Below, piece after piece: positions 10,706-19,163 of a stretch of 64,000 nucleotides of DNA; within the stretch, counting starts at the first letter, position 1, and the number at the start of each line of letters is the position of its first letter. The position numbers were made by a program, and so were the translations under genes. This DNA comes from Bradyrhizobium mercantei (lineage in GTDB: Bacteria > Pseudomonadota > Alphaproteobacteria > Rhizobiales > Xanthobacteraceae): contig NZ_MKFI01000002.1 in NCBI RefSeq assembly GCF_001982635.1, positions 557,964 to 621,963 on the forward strand, given 5' to 3'. The notes below the pieces were generated by a model. That model was not told the origin of the DNA and made no database searches. It saw only the letters and a list, made by a program, of their open reading frames with translations.

Positions 10706-11140
10706 ATGAGTGTTAGTGCAGAAGTCCTCGCCCGCGCCCCGGTGGAACAGATCGAGGGCGAAATCGAGACGGTCAGTTCGCATCGGCCACGCAACAACGT
10801 CAGGCCTCTCTCACCGATGCCGGACTATGTCGAGCATCGCAACGGGGTCAACGAGGTGGGCAAGCTGTCGGCCGAGGCGGTCGTGCGCGAATATGAAGCG
10901 GCGGTGAAGGAGATCGAAGCCCTTGGATCGGAACTGCAATTGGCCGCCAAGAACTGCGAGGTCATGGTGGCCGGGGTCCATGAGATGATCGCGGAGATCA
11001 AGGAGTTCGCCGCCGGTTATCGCGATCAGGGCAAGCGCTTCTTCCTGCAGATCGAAGCCGTCTCGTTGATGACGACGGAGGTCCGGGATACCTGCGAAGC
11101 ACTCAAGAAGAAGATCGCGACCGACACATTGACCCGGTAA
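10706..11140 (+). CDS. Hypothetical protein with helical C-terminal half
   Basis: I do not recognise this 144-aa protein. The first 55 residues are charged and probably unstructured (RPRNNVRPLSPMPDY). From about residue 60 onward it looks like one long amphipathic helical or coiled-coil region (VVREYEAAVKEIEALGSELQLA, then VMVAGVHEMIAEIKEFAAGY), ending in CEALKKKIAT. There is no signal peptide and no membrane segment. The ATG is preceded by a GGAG element (ATGGAGCG) seven bases upstream. It is flanked by its own terminator at 11314 and appears to be a single-gene unit. A role as a small structural or regulatory partner protein is only a guess. Confidence 0.75.
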   Translation: MSVSAEVLARAPVEQIEGEIETVSSHRPRNNVRPLSPMPDYVEHRNGVNEVGKLSAEAVVREYEAAVKEIEALGSELQLAAKNCEVMVAGVHEMIAEIKEFAAGYRDQGKRFFLQIEAVSLMTTEVRDTCEALKKKIATDTLTR

Positions 11141-11313
11141 TTTTTCGGTTGAAGCATATTTCGTGATCAGTGCATCCGTCGATCTCGTCGATCGCGGGCT
11201 GATCCTGTCGTTGGTGAATGACTGCGCTAGTCCGGCGCGGCAGAACCGTTAGTTCTATTCAAGACCAAATCGTTCCGAACCAGGTCGCGCAAAATCAAGT
11301 CGTGCAACATCTT

Positions 11314-11336
11314 GCCCCGCCTCGGCGGGGCTTTTG
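11314..11336 (+). terminator. Rho-independent terminator
   Basis: GCCCCGC (11314-11320), loop CTCG, GCGGGGC (11325-11331), then TTTTG. It lies 174 bp beyond the stop of the 144-aa gene, so it either ends a long 3' untranslated region or a separate small RNA starting in 11141-11313. It is also 70 bp from the end of the leftward small gene. Confidence 0.8.
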
Positions 11337-11403
11337 TTGTGAGCCGACCGATCGCTGGGCGCGGCGCGTCCTCGAATTCGCCGGCTCTCCATCCATGACC
11401 GAT

Positions 11404-11619
11404 CTAGCGCGCGTCAGATGCGCGCTCGGTGTCCGCCGTCGGCGACAAAGCGGAGATCGGGGACCAGCGGTCGCTGAAATCCTTGGCCGGGAGCGTGTCT
11501 GCGCCGGAGGCGACAATGCCGTCGGTCCGGGAGGCGTGCGAGCGCATGGTGGCGGCGGTTGCGGTGACGGCCAGCAGGGCGACGGCCACGAACCCGGTAA
11601 TCGTTCGATGCCTTGTCAT
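11404..11619 (-). CDS. Small exported hypothetical protein
   Basis: A 71-aa protein whose first 30 residues form a signal-peptide-like segment (ITGFVAVALLAVTATAATM, probable cleavage after RSHA). The remaining 40 residues are polar, with DFSDRWSPISALSP. The start is well supported: on the minus strand GGAGGAGG lies seven bases before the ATG. No homologous family is recognised. It lies downstream of, and in the same direction as, the GlxA-type regulator, separated by 200 bp without a gene. Confidence 0.65.
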   Translation of the reverse strand: MTRHRTITGFVAVALLAVTATAATMRSHASRTDGIVASGADTLPAKDFSDRWSPISALSPTADTERASDAR

Positions 11620-11819
11620 TTAGAAACCTCCTCCGGTCCCCAATGCCCACTTAATGTGGGTCACGGGAACCTTCGCCAGGTTCATCAAGGCGAAGACGAC
11701 ATTGCTCGCGTGAAATCGGGCAACGATCTTGTCCCATACTCAATTGCCTTTGCCGGCAGCGCGAATGAGTTTGGCGACACTTCGTCCTCGGCAGCCGTGT
11801 TTCGCTTGGCGTCCGCGCC

Positions 11820-12758
11820 CTAGCCCACCCGCGCGGCCCGGCGCAGCGATTGCGGCGGCTGGCCGAAGGCGCGAATGAAGGCACGGCGCATCCGCTCCGG
11901 ATCGCGGAAGCCGGTGATCTCGGCGACGCGCTCGATCGCCTCGCCCGACGACTGCACGCGCTGCCGCGCCACCTCGATGCGCAGCCGTTCGACTGCTTTC
12001 GATGGCGTGGTGCCGGTCTCCGCGATGAAGGCGCGGGTGAAATGCCGCGAGCTCATCCCTGCCTTGTCGGCGAGGTCCTCGACCGTCAGCGGTGCGTCGA
12101 GATTTTCCCTCGCCCAGGCGAGCAGCGGCCCGAACCTTCCGTTCGGCGTCTTCAATTCCAGCAGCGAGGAGAACTGCGACTGGCCGCCGCTGCGCCGGTG
12201 ATACAGCACGAGCTGCCGCGCGGTGTTCTGCGCGATCTCGTCGCCATAGTCCTCGGTGATCATCGCCAGCGCGAGGTCGATGCCGGCGGTGATGCCGGCC
12301 GAGCTCCAGATGTTGCCCTCGCGAACGAAGATCTGGTCCGGCTCGAGCTTGATCTTCGGATAGGCCTTCACGAAATGCGGCGTGCGCTGCCAATGCGTGG
12401 TGGCGCGGCGGCCGTCGAGCAGGCCGGCCTCGGCCAGCACATAGGCGCCCGAGCAGACGCTGGCGACGCGGATGCCGCGGCCCGCCATCCGCCGCACGAA
12501 AGACAGCGTGGCCGGACAGGTCGCAGGCCCGCGCACGCCGTTGCCGCCGGCGATGATCAGCGTCGTGATCGCCGCCGACGGCTTGAGGCCGCGCGCGAGC
12601 ATCTCGACGCCGGACGACGAGCGCACCGGCCCGGCCTTCACCGCAATGGTCCTGATCGCGGGCGCGTTGTCGGCGAAGCGCGCCGCGATCTCGAACGCCG
12701 CGATCGGGCCGGCGGCATCGAGCAATTGGAAGTCGGGAAAGATCAGGATGCCGATCAT
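11820..12758 (-). CDS. GlxA-family transcriptional regulator (DJ-1/PfpI domain plus AraC HTH)
   Basis: A 312-aa cytosolic DNA-binding protein. Residues 1-170 form a class I glutamine amidotransferase-like (DJ-1/PfpI) domain with the nucleophile-elbow Cys in VCSGAYVLAEAG (Cys102). Residues 205-305 are an AraC/XylS HTH with LADKAGMSSRHFTRAFIAETG and the second helix pair ITGFRDPERMRRAFIRAFG. Family members sense small amines or related metabolites through the amidotransferase-like domain. It is divergently transcribed from an isonitrile-hydratase-like gene 127 bp away, which suggests local control of that enzyme. Start ATG at 12758. Confidence 0.92.
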   Translation of the reverse strand: MIGILIFPDFQLLDAAGPIAAFEIAARFADNAPAIRTIAVKAGPVRSSSGVEMLARGLKPSAAITTLIIAGGNGVRGPATCPATLSFVRRMAGRGIRVASVCSGAYVLAEAGLLDGRRATTHWQRTPHFVKAYPKIKLEPDQIFVREGNIWSSAGITAGIDLALAMITEDYGDEIAQNTARQLVLYHRRSGGQSQFSSLLELKTPNGRFGPLLAWARENLDAPLTVEDLADKAGMSSRHFTRAFIAETGTTPSKAVERLRIEVARQRVQSSGEAIERVAEITGFRDPERMRRAFIRAFGQPPQSLRRAARVG

Positions 12759-12800
12759 TTGCTTAATTCTCGCATCGTCAAATCCTCGCAGATGGCCCTA

Positions 12801-12833
12801 GTCCGAAAATGAGGGAAATACGCCATTTTGGAC
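12801..12833. promoter_or_regulatory. Inverted repeat between divergent GlxA-type regulator and isonitrile hydratase gene
   Basis: GTCCGAAAATG (12801-12811) and CATTTTGGAC (12824-12833) form an inverted repeat with one base missing in the right arm and a 12-nt centre. It sits in the divergent intergenic region, 53 bp before the rightward start. This is the position expected for an operator of the adjacent regulator; binding is inferred. Confidence 0.4.
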
Positions 12834-12885
12834 AGGAGGCCATCATGGCATCGTGGTTCCGTCAAGCGCTATTTGGAGACTTCCG

Positions 12886-13572
12886 ATGCCCGAACCCCTG
12901 CAGATTGGATTGCTCGTCTTCCCGAAGGTGACCCAGCTCGACCTAACCGGCCCGCTCCAGGTGTTCTCCTCGGTGCCTGGCACCAAGGTGCATCTGATCT
13001 GGAAACGGATCGAACCCGTCGCGACCGATTCCGTCATGGTCCTGACGCCGACCACGACGTTCGCCGACTGCCCGCAACTCGACGTGATCTGCGTGCCCGG
13101 CGGGTTCGGCACCGACGACATGGTCGGCGACGAGGAGATGCTGGCCTTCCTGCGCAAGCAGGCCGAGGGCGCGAAATACGTCACGTCGGTCTGTACGGGA
13201 TCGCTGGTACTCGGCGCCGCCGGCCTGCTCAGGGGCTATCGTGCCACCACACATTGGAGCGCGATCGACTTCCTTTCGGGCTTCGGGGCCATTCCGACCA
13301 AAACCCGCGTCTGCGTCGACCGCAACCGCTTTACCGGCGGCGGCGTCACGGCCGGCATCGATTTCGCGCTGACGCTGGTGTCCGAGCTGATCGACCGCAA
13401 CACCGCCGAAGCGATCCAGCTCCGGCTCGAATACAACCCGGCGCCGCCGTTCAATGCCGGCTCGCCCGACACCGCACCAGCGGAAATCCTCGCATTCATG
13501 AAGGAGCGAATGGGACCGGCACACGCACGCCGCGGCGAATTGATGAGCCGCGCCGCGGCGCGGTTGTCCTGA
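12886..13572 (+). CDS. inhA: DJ-1/PfpI family protein, isonitrile hydratase-like
   Basis: Cytosolic enzyme of 228 aa, the same length as characterised Pseudomonas isonitrile (isocyanide) hydratases, which convert isonitriles to N-formamides. The nucleophile is probably Cys103 in SVCTGSLVLG, with a conserved Asp in LDLTGP (Asp19) near the N-terminus and RATTHW after the elbow. GGGVTAGIDFAL matches the family. The open frame extends upstream to 12853, but the ATG at 12886 follows TTGGAGAC and starts at the conserved MPEPLQIG. Function by homology is likely; some relatives have different or unknown activity. The gene is divergent from a GlxA-type regulator. Confidence 0.85.
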   Translation: MPEPLQIGLLVFPKVTQLDLTGPLQVFSSVPGTKVHLIWKRIEPVATDSVMVLTPTTTFADCPQLDVICVPGGFGTDDMVGDEEMLAFLRKQAEGAKYVTSVCTGSLVLGAAGLLRGYRATTHWSAIDFLSGFGAIPTKTRVCVDRNRFTGGGVTAGIDFALTLVSELIDRNTAEAIQLRLEYNPAPPFNAGSPDTAPAEILAFMKERMGPAHARRGELMSRAAARLS

Positions 13573-13584
13573 CGCGATCGTCGC

Positions 13585-13625
13585 AAAAAAGAAAAAGGCC
13601 GCCCGGTTTCCCGAGCGGCCCTTCC
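13585..13625 (-). terminator. Terminator, strongest for leftward transcription
   Basis: GGCCGCCCGG (13597-13606), loop TTTC, CCGAGCGGCC (13611-13620): a 10-bp stem with one mismatch. The A-rich run at 13585-13596 becomes a T-rich run after the hairpin on the minus strand, so it should end leftward transcripts from the NDUFA12 gene. On the plus strand the following CTTCCTGTCT is a weaker signal for the hydratase gene. The rest of 13626-13861 contains no gene I can support. Confidence 0.75.
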
Positions 13626-13861
13626 TGTCTCACGGTAGCCTCACATTCACGGGCGATTTCAGGACATCTGTACCGGGGGCCTATCTCCCGGCCGCATCCA
13701 ACTCGGAGGCCGCTGCTCATCGGGACAGTCGCGATCTGGAGCCCGATCCGACGCGATGGTTTCCCATCTCCGTAAGATGGCTCCATTGAGCGCCGAAGCC
13801 GTGCGCGGCGCAAGCGGTCAGCACCGGCCGCCGCCGACCTGTCCCCGCTGTTACCGTTGTC

Positions 13862-13903
13862 CACAGGCGCGCATGCGCTGCCCACAGGCGCGCGTGCGAT
13901 GCA
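13862..13903. repeat. Two-copy 21-bp tandem repeat
   Basis: Two adjacent 21-bp units (13862-13882 and 13883-13903), each starting CACAGGCGCGC and differing at three positions. Further GCGCGC-rich fragments follow to about 13925. It is in non-coding DNA just beyond the 3' end of the NDUFA12 gene. Confidence 0.6.
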
Positions 13904-13950
13904 CGCGCGCGGTTAGGCGCGTGCACGTCCGAAACAACGATGCGTGAAGG

Positions 13951-14361
13951 TCAGCTTCCCGGGGTCCAGGCGTGGTAGTCGCCGGTCGCCTTGGGGCGGC
14001 GGCCGCTCGCCAGCGTCGAGCCGGACGGACGGTAGGCCTGTGCGGTGCCGGTCATGTTCGGCAGATGCGGCTTTTCCCACTCGCGGGCTGCGTATTTTTC
14101 CTCGGTCGGGGGCACATCGACCGTGTGATGCAGCCAGCCGTGCCAGCCCGCCGGGATCCGGGATGCTTCGGCATAGCCGTTATAGACCACCCAGCGGCGC
14201 TCGAAATGCAGCGTCGGGTCGATCTCGCCGCCCTTGGTGCGATAGTAACGGTTGCCCTGCTCGTCCTCGCCGACCAGCTCGCCGTAGCGCGAGGTCCAAA
14301 ATTGCGTGCCAAAGGTCTGGCCGTTCCACCAGGTGAAGAATTTCAGCAGGAATTGTTTCAT
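13951..14361 (-). CDS. NADH:ubiquinone oxidoreductase subunit NDUFA12 family protein
   Basis: Small accessory subunit of respiratory complex I (homologue of mitochondrial B17.2), 136 aa. It shows the family core FFTWWNGQTFGTQFWTSRYGELVGEDEQGN, YYRTKGGEIDP, ERRWVVYNGYAEASRIPAGWHGWLHH and TAQAYRPSGS, found in mitochondria and alphaproteobacteria. The frame stays open to 14502, but the conserved start MKQFLLKFF is at 14361. The gene is monocistronic and leftward, divergent from the BA14K gene, and probably ends at the terminator near 13600. It points strongly to an alphaproteobacterial host. Confidence 0.95.
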   Translation of the reverse strand: MKQFLLKFFTWWNGQTFGTQFWTSRYGELVGEDEQGNRYYRTKGGEIDPTLHFERRWVVYNGYAEASRIPAGWHGWLHHTVDVPPTEEKYAAREWEKPHLPNMTGTAQAYRPSGSTLASGRRPKATGDYHAWTPGS

Positions 14362-14473
14362 GCGCGGGCCGGTCGTCGGTTCGAGGCAGTCCGGCTCTGA
14401 TGCCACCTGAATCCCCAAATGTCCAGCCGCCGCCGCGGTAGCCCGGCACTCCCCAGACGCTGCTGTCGACGGA

Positions 14474-14494
14474 GTCATTTGGCGACCAAATGAC
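14474..14494. promoter_or_regulatory. Perfect 9-bp palindrome in a divergent intergenic region
   Basis: GTCATTTGG (14474-14482), CGA, CCAAATGAC (14486-14494). It lies between the divergent NDUFA12 and BA14K genes. A second inverted pair, ACGGACAAT (14553-14561) and ATTGTCCGT (14605-14613), lies just upstream of the BA14K start. Both look like operator-type or transcript-fold elements; no known regulator is matched. Confidence 0.4.
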
Positions 14495-14629
14495 GCGGTC
14501 ACGGAGAGTTTTGTTCAGCCGCCATACATGCGCCGCCGGCTACGCAAAGATGACGGACAATCAATGTCGCGTGCGGGAACGTCCGACCGCAGAAATGGTT
14601 AGACATTGTCCGTTTTGATGGAGTCCAAA

Positions 14630-15157
14630 ATGATCAGTATGAAGGTTCTGAGCACTGCCGCGGCGCTGGCGCTCGCGCTGCCGTTGGCTGTGGCGCCGAC
14701 CGTTTCGTTCGCCCAGACCGCCGCGCAGATGGGCGCGATGGGCGGCGGTGGCGGAGGCCGCGGTGGCGGCGGCGGTGGTGGCGGCTGGCACGGCGGTGGC
14801 GGTGGTGGCGGCGGCTGGCATGGCGGCGGCGGCGGCGGTGGCCACTGGGCCGGTGGTGGCGGCGGCGGTTGGCGCGGCGGTGGCGGCTGGCACGGTGGCT
14901 ATCATCGTGGCGGCGGGTTCTGGCCCGGCGCGGTGGCCGGTGCAGTCGTCGGCGGCGCCCTCGCCTCGGGCGCGTATTATGGCGGCTATGGCCCCGGATA
15001 CTATGACGACAGCTATGGCTACTACGACGAACCGTCGGTCGCCGTGGAGGCTGTGCCGGGCGGCGATGCGAGCTACTGCGCGCAGCGCTACAAGTCCTAC
15101 GATCCGGCCTCGGGCACGTATCTCGGCTACGATGGCCTGCGGCACCCTTGTCCGTAA
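14630..15157 (+). CDS. BA14K-family exported glycine-rich protein
   Basis: A 175-aa exported protein. It has a signal peptide (about 1-26, ending SFAQ), a long Gly-rich region with repeated GGGWHGG and GGGGGW units (about 38-105), a hydrophobic AVAGAVVGGALASGAYY segment, a Tyr/Gly-rich stretch, and a C-terminal BA14K motif (YCAQRYKSYDPASGTYLGYD). BA14K was named from a Brucella immunoreactive protein; the motif is common in rhizobial envelope proteins, with lectin-like activity reported. The frame opens at a TTG at 14606; the ATG at 14630 is chosen because GGAG lies six bases upstream. The Gly region is slippage-prone, so length may vary among strains. Confidence 0.85.
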   Translation: MISMKVLSTAAALALALPLAVAPTVSFAQTAAQMGAMGGGGGGRGGGGGGGGWHGGGGGGGGWHGGGGGGGHWAGGGGGGWRGGGGWHGGYHRGGGFWPGAVAGAVVGGALASGAYYGGYGPGYYDDSYGYYDEPSVAVEAVPGGDASYCAQRYKSYDPASGTYLGYDGLRHPCP

Positions 15158-15199
15158 CGACTCCGCCCGTAACGGCGGTCTGAATTTCCATCCTTTGAA

Positions 15200-15224
15200 G
15201 GGCGGCGGCAACGCCGCCCTTTTT
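15200..15224 (+). terminator. Rho-independent terminator of the BA14K gene
   Basis: GGGCGGCG (15200-15207), loop GCAA, CGCCGCCC (15212-15219), then TTTTT. Perfect 8-bp stem 43 bp after the stop codon; a textbook intrinsic terminator. Confidence 0.92.
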
Positions 15225-15252
15225 CATGAGCGCAAGGTGATGTCGGCCAAGC

Positions 15253-16149
15253 TCATGTCCGCAAGGCCACCGCGACGGCGGCGAACGTCACCAGCAGCGC
15301 TGCGATGTCGCTCGCGCTTAGCGGTTCGCGCAACATCGCCGCCGCCGCGAGCACGCCGACGACGGGCACCAGCAGCGTGCCGATCGAGGCGGTCGCCGCC
15401 GGCAGCCGCTCGAGCGCCGCAAACCAGCAGACATAGCAAAGGCAGAACTGGATCAGCGTCATGTAGAGCATCGACGCCCAGCCGAGTTGCGACAGCGCGG
15501 CAAGCTGCGGCTGCTCGATCAGGAGGCCAATGATCGCGACCGGCACGCAGCCGATCGCAAGCTGCCAGGCCGCGAGCGCCAGCGGCGGCATTGCGAGCTT
15601 GAAGAACTTGGTCAGCACCGTGCCAAGGCCGACGCAGAGCGCGCCCGCGAGCGCGAACAGGATGCCCGGCAATTTGCCGAGGCTCGCGTCGATGCCGCCG
15701 CCGCCGATCAGCGCGGCGATGCCTGTGAGCGCCACCGCAAGCGCGAGCGCGCGAGCCGGCGACACCCGCTCGCCGAGCACCGGCCAGGCCACCAGTGCGA
15801 CCCATACCGGAATCGAGATCCCGAGCACGGCCGCCTCGCTGGCCCGCAGCCAGATCAGCGCCAGCCCCATCGACGCGACCCAGCCGCCGATCGACAGTGT
15901 TGACACCAGGGCAAGCCGCAACCACATGCCGTCGGGAACGCGCAGCGTCTGTCCGCGTGCGAGCGCCACCACACCGAGGGCGATTGCGCCGACCACGCCG
16001 CACAACCCGCGCGACGACAGCGGCGGCCATTCCGTCAGCAGGAACTTCATGATCGGAAAATTGAGACCCCAGCCGGTCGAGGCGACGACCAAAAATGCGA
16101 GGCCGAGCGGTGACAGCGGGGCGCGGCCGGCGGCGGGAACTGCGGTCAT
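15253..16149 (-). CDS. EamA-family (DMT superfamily) transporter, copy 1
   Basis: Inner-membrane exporter of the drug/metabolite transporter superfamily, 298 aa with about ten membrane segments made of two EamA repeats. The first repeat begins VASTGWGLNFPIMKFLL; the second begins near GILFALAGALCVGLGTVLTKFF. It is clearly paralogous to the gene at 19164-20057: WGLNFPIMKFLLTEWPPLSSRG here matches WGFNWPSTKFLLSELPPLTLRG there. Members export amino acids, nucleosides or drugs; substrate not predictable. The two copies bracket the receiver/histidine-kinase pair. Start ATG at 16149. Confidence 0.9.
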   Translation of the reverse strand: MTAVPAAGRAPLSPLGLAFLVVASTGWGLNFPIMKFLLTEWPPLSSRGLCGVVGAIALGVVALARGQTLRVPDGMWLRLALVSTLSIGGWVASMGLALIWLRASEAAVLGISIPVWVALVAWPVLGERVSPARALALAVALTGIAALIGGGGIDASLGKLPGILFALAGALCVGLGTVLTKFFKLAMPPLALAAWQLAIGCVPVAIIGLLIEQPQLAALSQLGWASMLYMTLIQFCLCYVCWFAALERLPAATASIGTLLVPVVGVLAAAAMLREPLSASDIAALLVTFAAVAVALRT

Positions 16150-16329
16150 GGACCTGTCGTAATGTGGTCGGACAAATACAAGTGATGGTATCAGGGCTAG
16201 CTGGGAATCTGCTTGTCAGCAAACAGCATATGCATTCTATGATACAGACTTTCCATCCAGGTTCCGCCTTAATCGGCAGATGGGCCAAGCGAGTCGACGG
16301 CACGCGAGGCCGTAGCAAGAGGATGCATC

Positions 16330-16734
16330 GTGCCGAGCGTTCTCGTGGTCGATGACGACCCGATGGTGTGCGTTGCCATCGAGGTGTGCTTGCAACGCCA
16401 GGGCTTCGACGTCACCGTCGCCGATGGCGGTGAAGCGGGCATGCGCGCGCTCGAGAAGGCCACGTTCGACGTCATGCTGGTCGACGTCTTCATGCCGCAT
16501 ATGCGCGGTTTCGAGGCGATTCGCGTCTTCCACGAACGCGCCCCCGATATTCCCGTCATCGCGATGTCCGGCTACGCCTTCGCCAATGCCGACCGCGCGC
16601 CCGACTTCCTGCGCATGACGATCGAGCTCGGCGCGTCGGCCTGCCTGCGCAAGCCGTTCACCCCGCAGGCGCTGATTGCCGCCGTTAACGAATGTCTTGC
16701 GAAGTCCGCTCCTTCCGCTCGTCTTTCTAAATAA
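16330..16734 (+). CDS. Stand-alone response regulator receiver protein
   Basis: Single CheY-like receiver domain of 134 aa with no output domain. The acidic pair is in VVDDD (residues 6-10), the phospho-acceptor Asp in MLVDVFMP (about residue 52), the Ser switch in AMSGY and the Lys in LRKPFTPQAL. The start is GTG at 16330, seven bases after AAGAGG; the nearby ATG at 16323 is out of frame. It lies 19 bp upstream of a hybrid histidine kinase on the same strand, so it is probably a phospho-acceptor or shuttle partner for that kinase. Confidence 0.92.
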   Translation: MPSVLVVDDDPMVCVAIEVCLQRQGFDVTVADGGEAGMRALEKATFDVMLVDVFMPHMRGFEAIRVFHERAPDIPVIAMSGYAFANADRAPDFLRMTIELGASACLRKPFTPQALIAAVNECLAKSAPSARLSK

Positions 16735-16753
16735 TTGCTCGTACTAATCGTCG

Positions 16754-18991
16754 ATGGCTTCCCAGCGTCTCATCCTCGGCAGCGGCCTTGCGATCCTCCT
16801 CGTCATCAGCGCGGCGTCGATCGGGCTCGACGTCAAGTCGCGCAGCGAGATTGATTCGGTCGACCGTACGCTCAGAATCCTCAAATGCATTTCGGACGCG
16901 CGCCCGCTGCCGCGCGCCGTCGAGAGCGCCGCACGCGGGTTTGCCCTGACCGGCGACGCCTCCTTCGCCGACGAGTTTCGCGAGCAGAGCACAGCCCTCA
17001 CCGCTGCCTTCGACGAGTTGACGACCGCCGTGAAGGCGGCGCCCAACGAGGCCCAGCTGCTCGCGGGCACCAAGGGACAGATCCAGCGCGCCATCGCGCT
17101 CGGCGCCGAACTGATCAGGTTGCGCACGGCCGGTGATACGGCCGGTGCCGCGGCGCTGATCTCCACGGACGAGAGCCGCGGGCTGATGGACAAGGTGGGC
17201 ACCGCGCTCGATCGCCTGGTCACCGAGGAACGCCGCCTGCTCGGGATCCGCACCGACCAGTCGAAGACCAACGGGCGGCTGCTGCTGGCGATCGACCTCG
17301 CCGGCGTCGCGATGATCCTGGCGCTCGCGGTCGCGCTGACGCTGACGGCCCGGCGCGCCAGCCGCGAATTGCAGGGCGCGCTCAGTGCCACCAAGGCGAC
17401 CAATCTGTCGCTCGAGGGCAAGGTGGCCGAGCGCACCAAGGATCTCGGCGCCGCGCTCGAGGAGCTCCGCCGTTCCACCTCGGTGATGGAAACCACCTTC
17501 CGCACCATGGCCGAGGCAGTGCTGGTGATCGACAGCACCGGCACCGTGCTGCTCTCGAACCCCGCCTCCGAAAAAATGCTGCGCTACAAGCCGGGCATGA
17601 CGGTGCGGCAGCTGCGCGCCATGAGCACCGTGTTCCAGGCCGACGGGGTCACGCCGATGCTGGCCGACGACATGCCCTCGGCCAAGGCGCTGCGCGGCGA
17701 GGAATTCGACGGGCTGGAATTCGTTGCGAGGCCGGTGCGCGGCTCGCCGGAGATTCACCTCGTGGTATCGGGCCGCCCGCTGCGCGACGGCGACAGCACC
17801 ATCACCGGCGCGGCGCTGATCTATCACGACATCACCGCCTCGCGCGAAACCGAGCACAAGCTGCAGCAGGCGCAGAAGCTCGACGCCATCGGCAAGCTGA
17901 CCGGTGGCGTCGCGCACGACTTCAACAACATGCTGACGGTGATCACCGGCACCACCGAGACGCTGGTCGACAGCCTGCGCAGCCAGCCGAAGCTGGCGCA
18001 GACCGCCGAATTGATCGACCGCGCCGCCGAACGCTGCCGCGAGCTGATCCAGCATCTGCTGGCCTTCGCCCGCCGCCAGCCGCTGGAGCCGCGCACCGTC
18101 GACATCAACGGCACCGTGGTCGACATTTCGAAGTTGCTGCGGCCGACGCTCGGCGAGCAGATCGAGATCAATTCGGTGCTCGCGCCCGATGTCGCCAGCG
18201 TCCATATCGATCCGTCGCAGCTCGCCAACTCGCTGCTCAACATGGCGATCAACGCCCGCGACGCGATGCCGAACGGCGGCAAGCTCTTGTTCGAGACCAG
18301 CAACATCGTGCTCGACGACGCCTATGCTGCTGTCAATCCCGACATCACACCGGGCCGCTACGTGCTGCTTGCGGTCAGCGACACCGGCACCGGCATGTCG
18401 CACGCGGTGCAGGACAAGGTGTTCGAGCCGTTCTTCACCACCAAGGAGGTCGGCAAGGGCTCCGGCCTCGGCATGAGCATGGTGTACGGCTTCGTCAAGC
18501 AGTCCGGCGGCCATATCAAGATCTACAGCGAGGAAGGCCACGGCACCACGATCAAGCTCTATCTGCCCCCTGCCCGCGGCCAGGTCGAGGTCGAGGCCGC
18601 AGCGCCGGAGCCGGTGCGGCGCGGCAGCGAGGTGATCCTTGTGGTGGAAGACGACCAGCTGGTGCGCAACTACGTGGTCACGCAGCTGACCAGCCTCGGC
18701 TACAAGACCATCGCCGTGCCCGAGGCCCGCGCCGCGCTGGCGCTGGTCGACAAGGGCGAGAAGTTCGACCTGCTGTTCACCGACGTCATCATGCCCGGCG
18801 GCATGAACGGCCGTCAGCTCGCCGACGAGGTGAGGAAACGGCGGCCCGGCCTCAAGGTGCTCTACACCTCAGGCTATACCGAGAACGCGATCGTGCATCA
18901 CGGCCGGCTCGATGAAGGCGTACTGCTATTGGCAAAACCCTACCGCAAGGCGCAGCTCGCCAGCATGCTGCAGCAGGCGCTCGGCGAGTGA
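16754..18991 (+). CDS. Hybrid sensor histidine kinase with CHASE3-like sensor, PAS and receiver domains
   Basis: Membrane-bound hybrid kinase of 745 aa. Order: membrane segment (about 5-26), CHASE3-like periplasmic helical sensor (27-175, with RAVESAARGFALTGD), second membrane segment (178-197), coiled coil, PAS domain (about 245-365), HisKA with the phospho-His in GGVAHDFNN (His about 390), HATPase_c (NMAINARDAMP, DTGTGM, GKGSGLGMSMV) and a C-terminal receiver with the acceptor Asp in LFTDVIMPGG (about 676). The internal receiver and the stand-alone receiver 19 bp upstream suggest a multi-step phosphorelay. The signal is unknown. The start ATG at 16754 lacks a strong ribosome-binding site. 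Confidence 0.93.
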   Translation: MASQRLILGSGLAILLVISAASIGLDVKSRSEIDSVDRTLRILKCISDARPLPRAVESAARGFALTGDASFADEFREQSTALTAAFDELTTAVKAAPNEAQLLAGTKGQIQRAIALGAELIRLRTAGDTAGAAALISTDESRGLMDKVGTALDRLVTEERRLLGIRTDQSKTNGRLLLAIDLAGVAMILALAVALTLTARRASRELQGALSATKATNLSLEGKVAERTKDLGAALEELRRSTSVMETTFRTMAEAVLVIDSTGTVLLSNPASEKMLRYKPGMTVRQLRAMSTVFQADGVTPMLADDMPSAKALRGEEFDGLEFVARPVRGSPEIHLVVSGRPLRDGDSTITGAALIYHDITASRETEHKLQQAQKLDAIGKLTGGVAHDFNNMLTVITGTTETLVDSLRSQPKLAQTAELIDRAAERCRELIQHLLAFARRQPLEPRTVDINGTVVDISKLLRPTLGEQIEINSVLAPDVASVHIDPSQLANSLLNMAINARDAMPNGGKLLFETSNIVLDDAYAAVNPDITPGRYVLLAVSDTGTGMSHAVQDKVFEPFFTTKEVGKGSGLGMSMVYGFVKQSGGHIKIYSEEGHGTTIKLYLPPARGQVEVEAAAPEPVRRGSEVILVVEDDQLVRNYVVTQLTSLGYKTIAVPEARAALALVDKGEKFDLLFTDVIMPGGMNGRQLADEVRKRRPGLKVLYTSGYTENAIVHHGRLDEGVLLLAKPYRKAQLASMLQQALGE

Positions 18992-19019
18992 TGTGACTCT
19001 TGCCGCGATGTTCCGTTAG

Positions 19020-19151
19020 CCCGTCATCCTGAGGTGCGAGCCTCTTCGGCGAGCCTCGAAGGATGCACGGCCCGGCTGGTGGCCGATTCATCCTTCGAGG
19101 CTCGCCCAGCGGTGCAAGTGCACCGCAAGGCTCGCACCTCAGGATGACGGG
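19020..19151. repeat. Nested palindromic intergenic repeat
   Basis: An outer 23-bp arm (19020-19042) pairs perfectly with 19129-19151, and an inner 18-bp arm (19048-19065) pairs perfectly with 19089-19106. The arms begin CCCGTCATCCTGAGGTGCGAG and GGCGAGCCTCGAAGGATG. Such CATCCT-rich palindromic elements are dispersed in Bradyrhizobium-type genomes. It lies between the 3' ends of the kinase and EamA copy 2, so it may also act as a bidirectional terminator. Confidence 0.85.
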
Positions 19152-19163
19152 GTTAGATGCGAG

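Noticed and set aside
11141..11313. Small RNA gene ending at the terminator at 11314
   Set aside because: Only the terminator is visible; no promoter of its own was found, so it may be just a 3' untranslated region.
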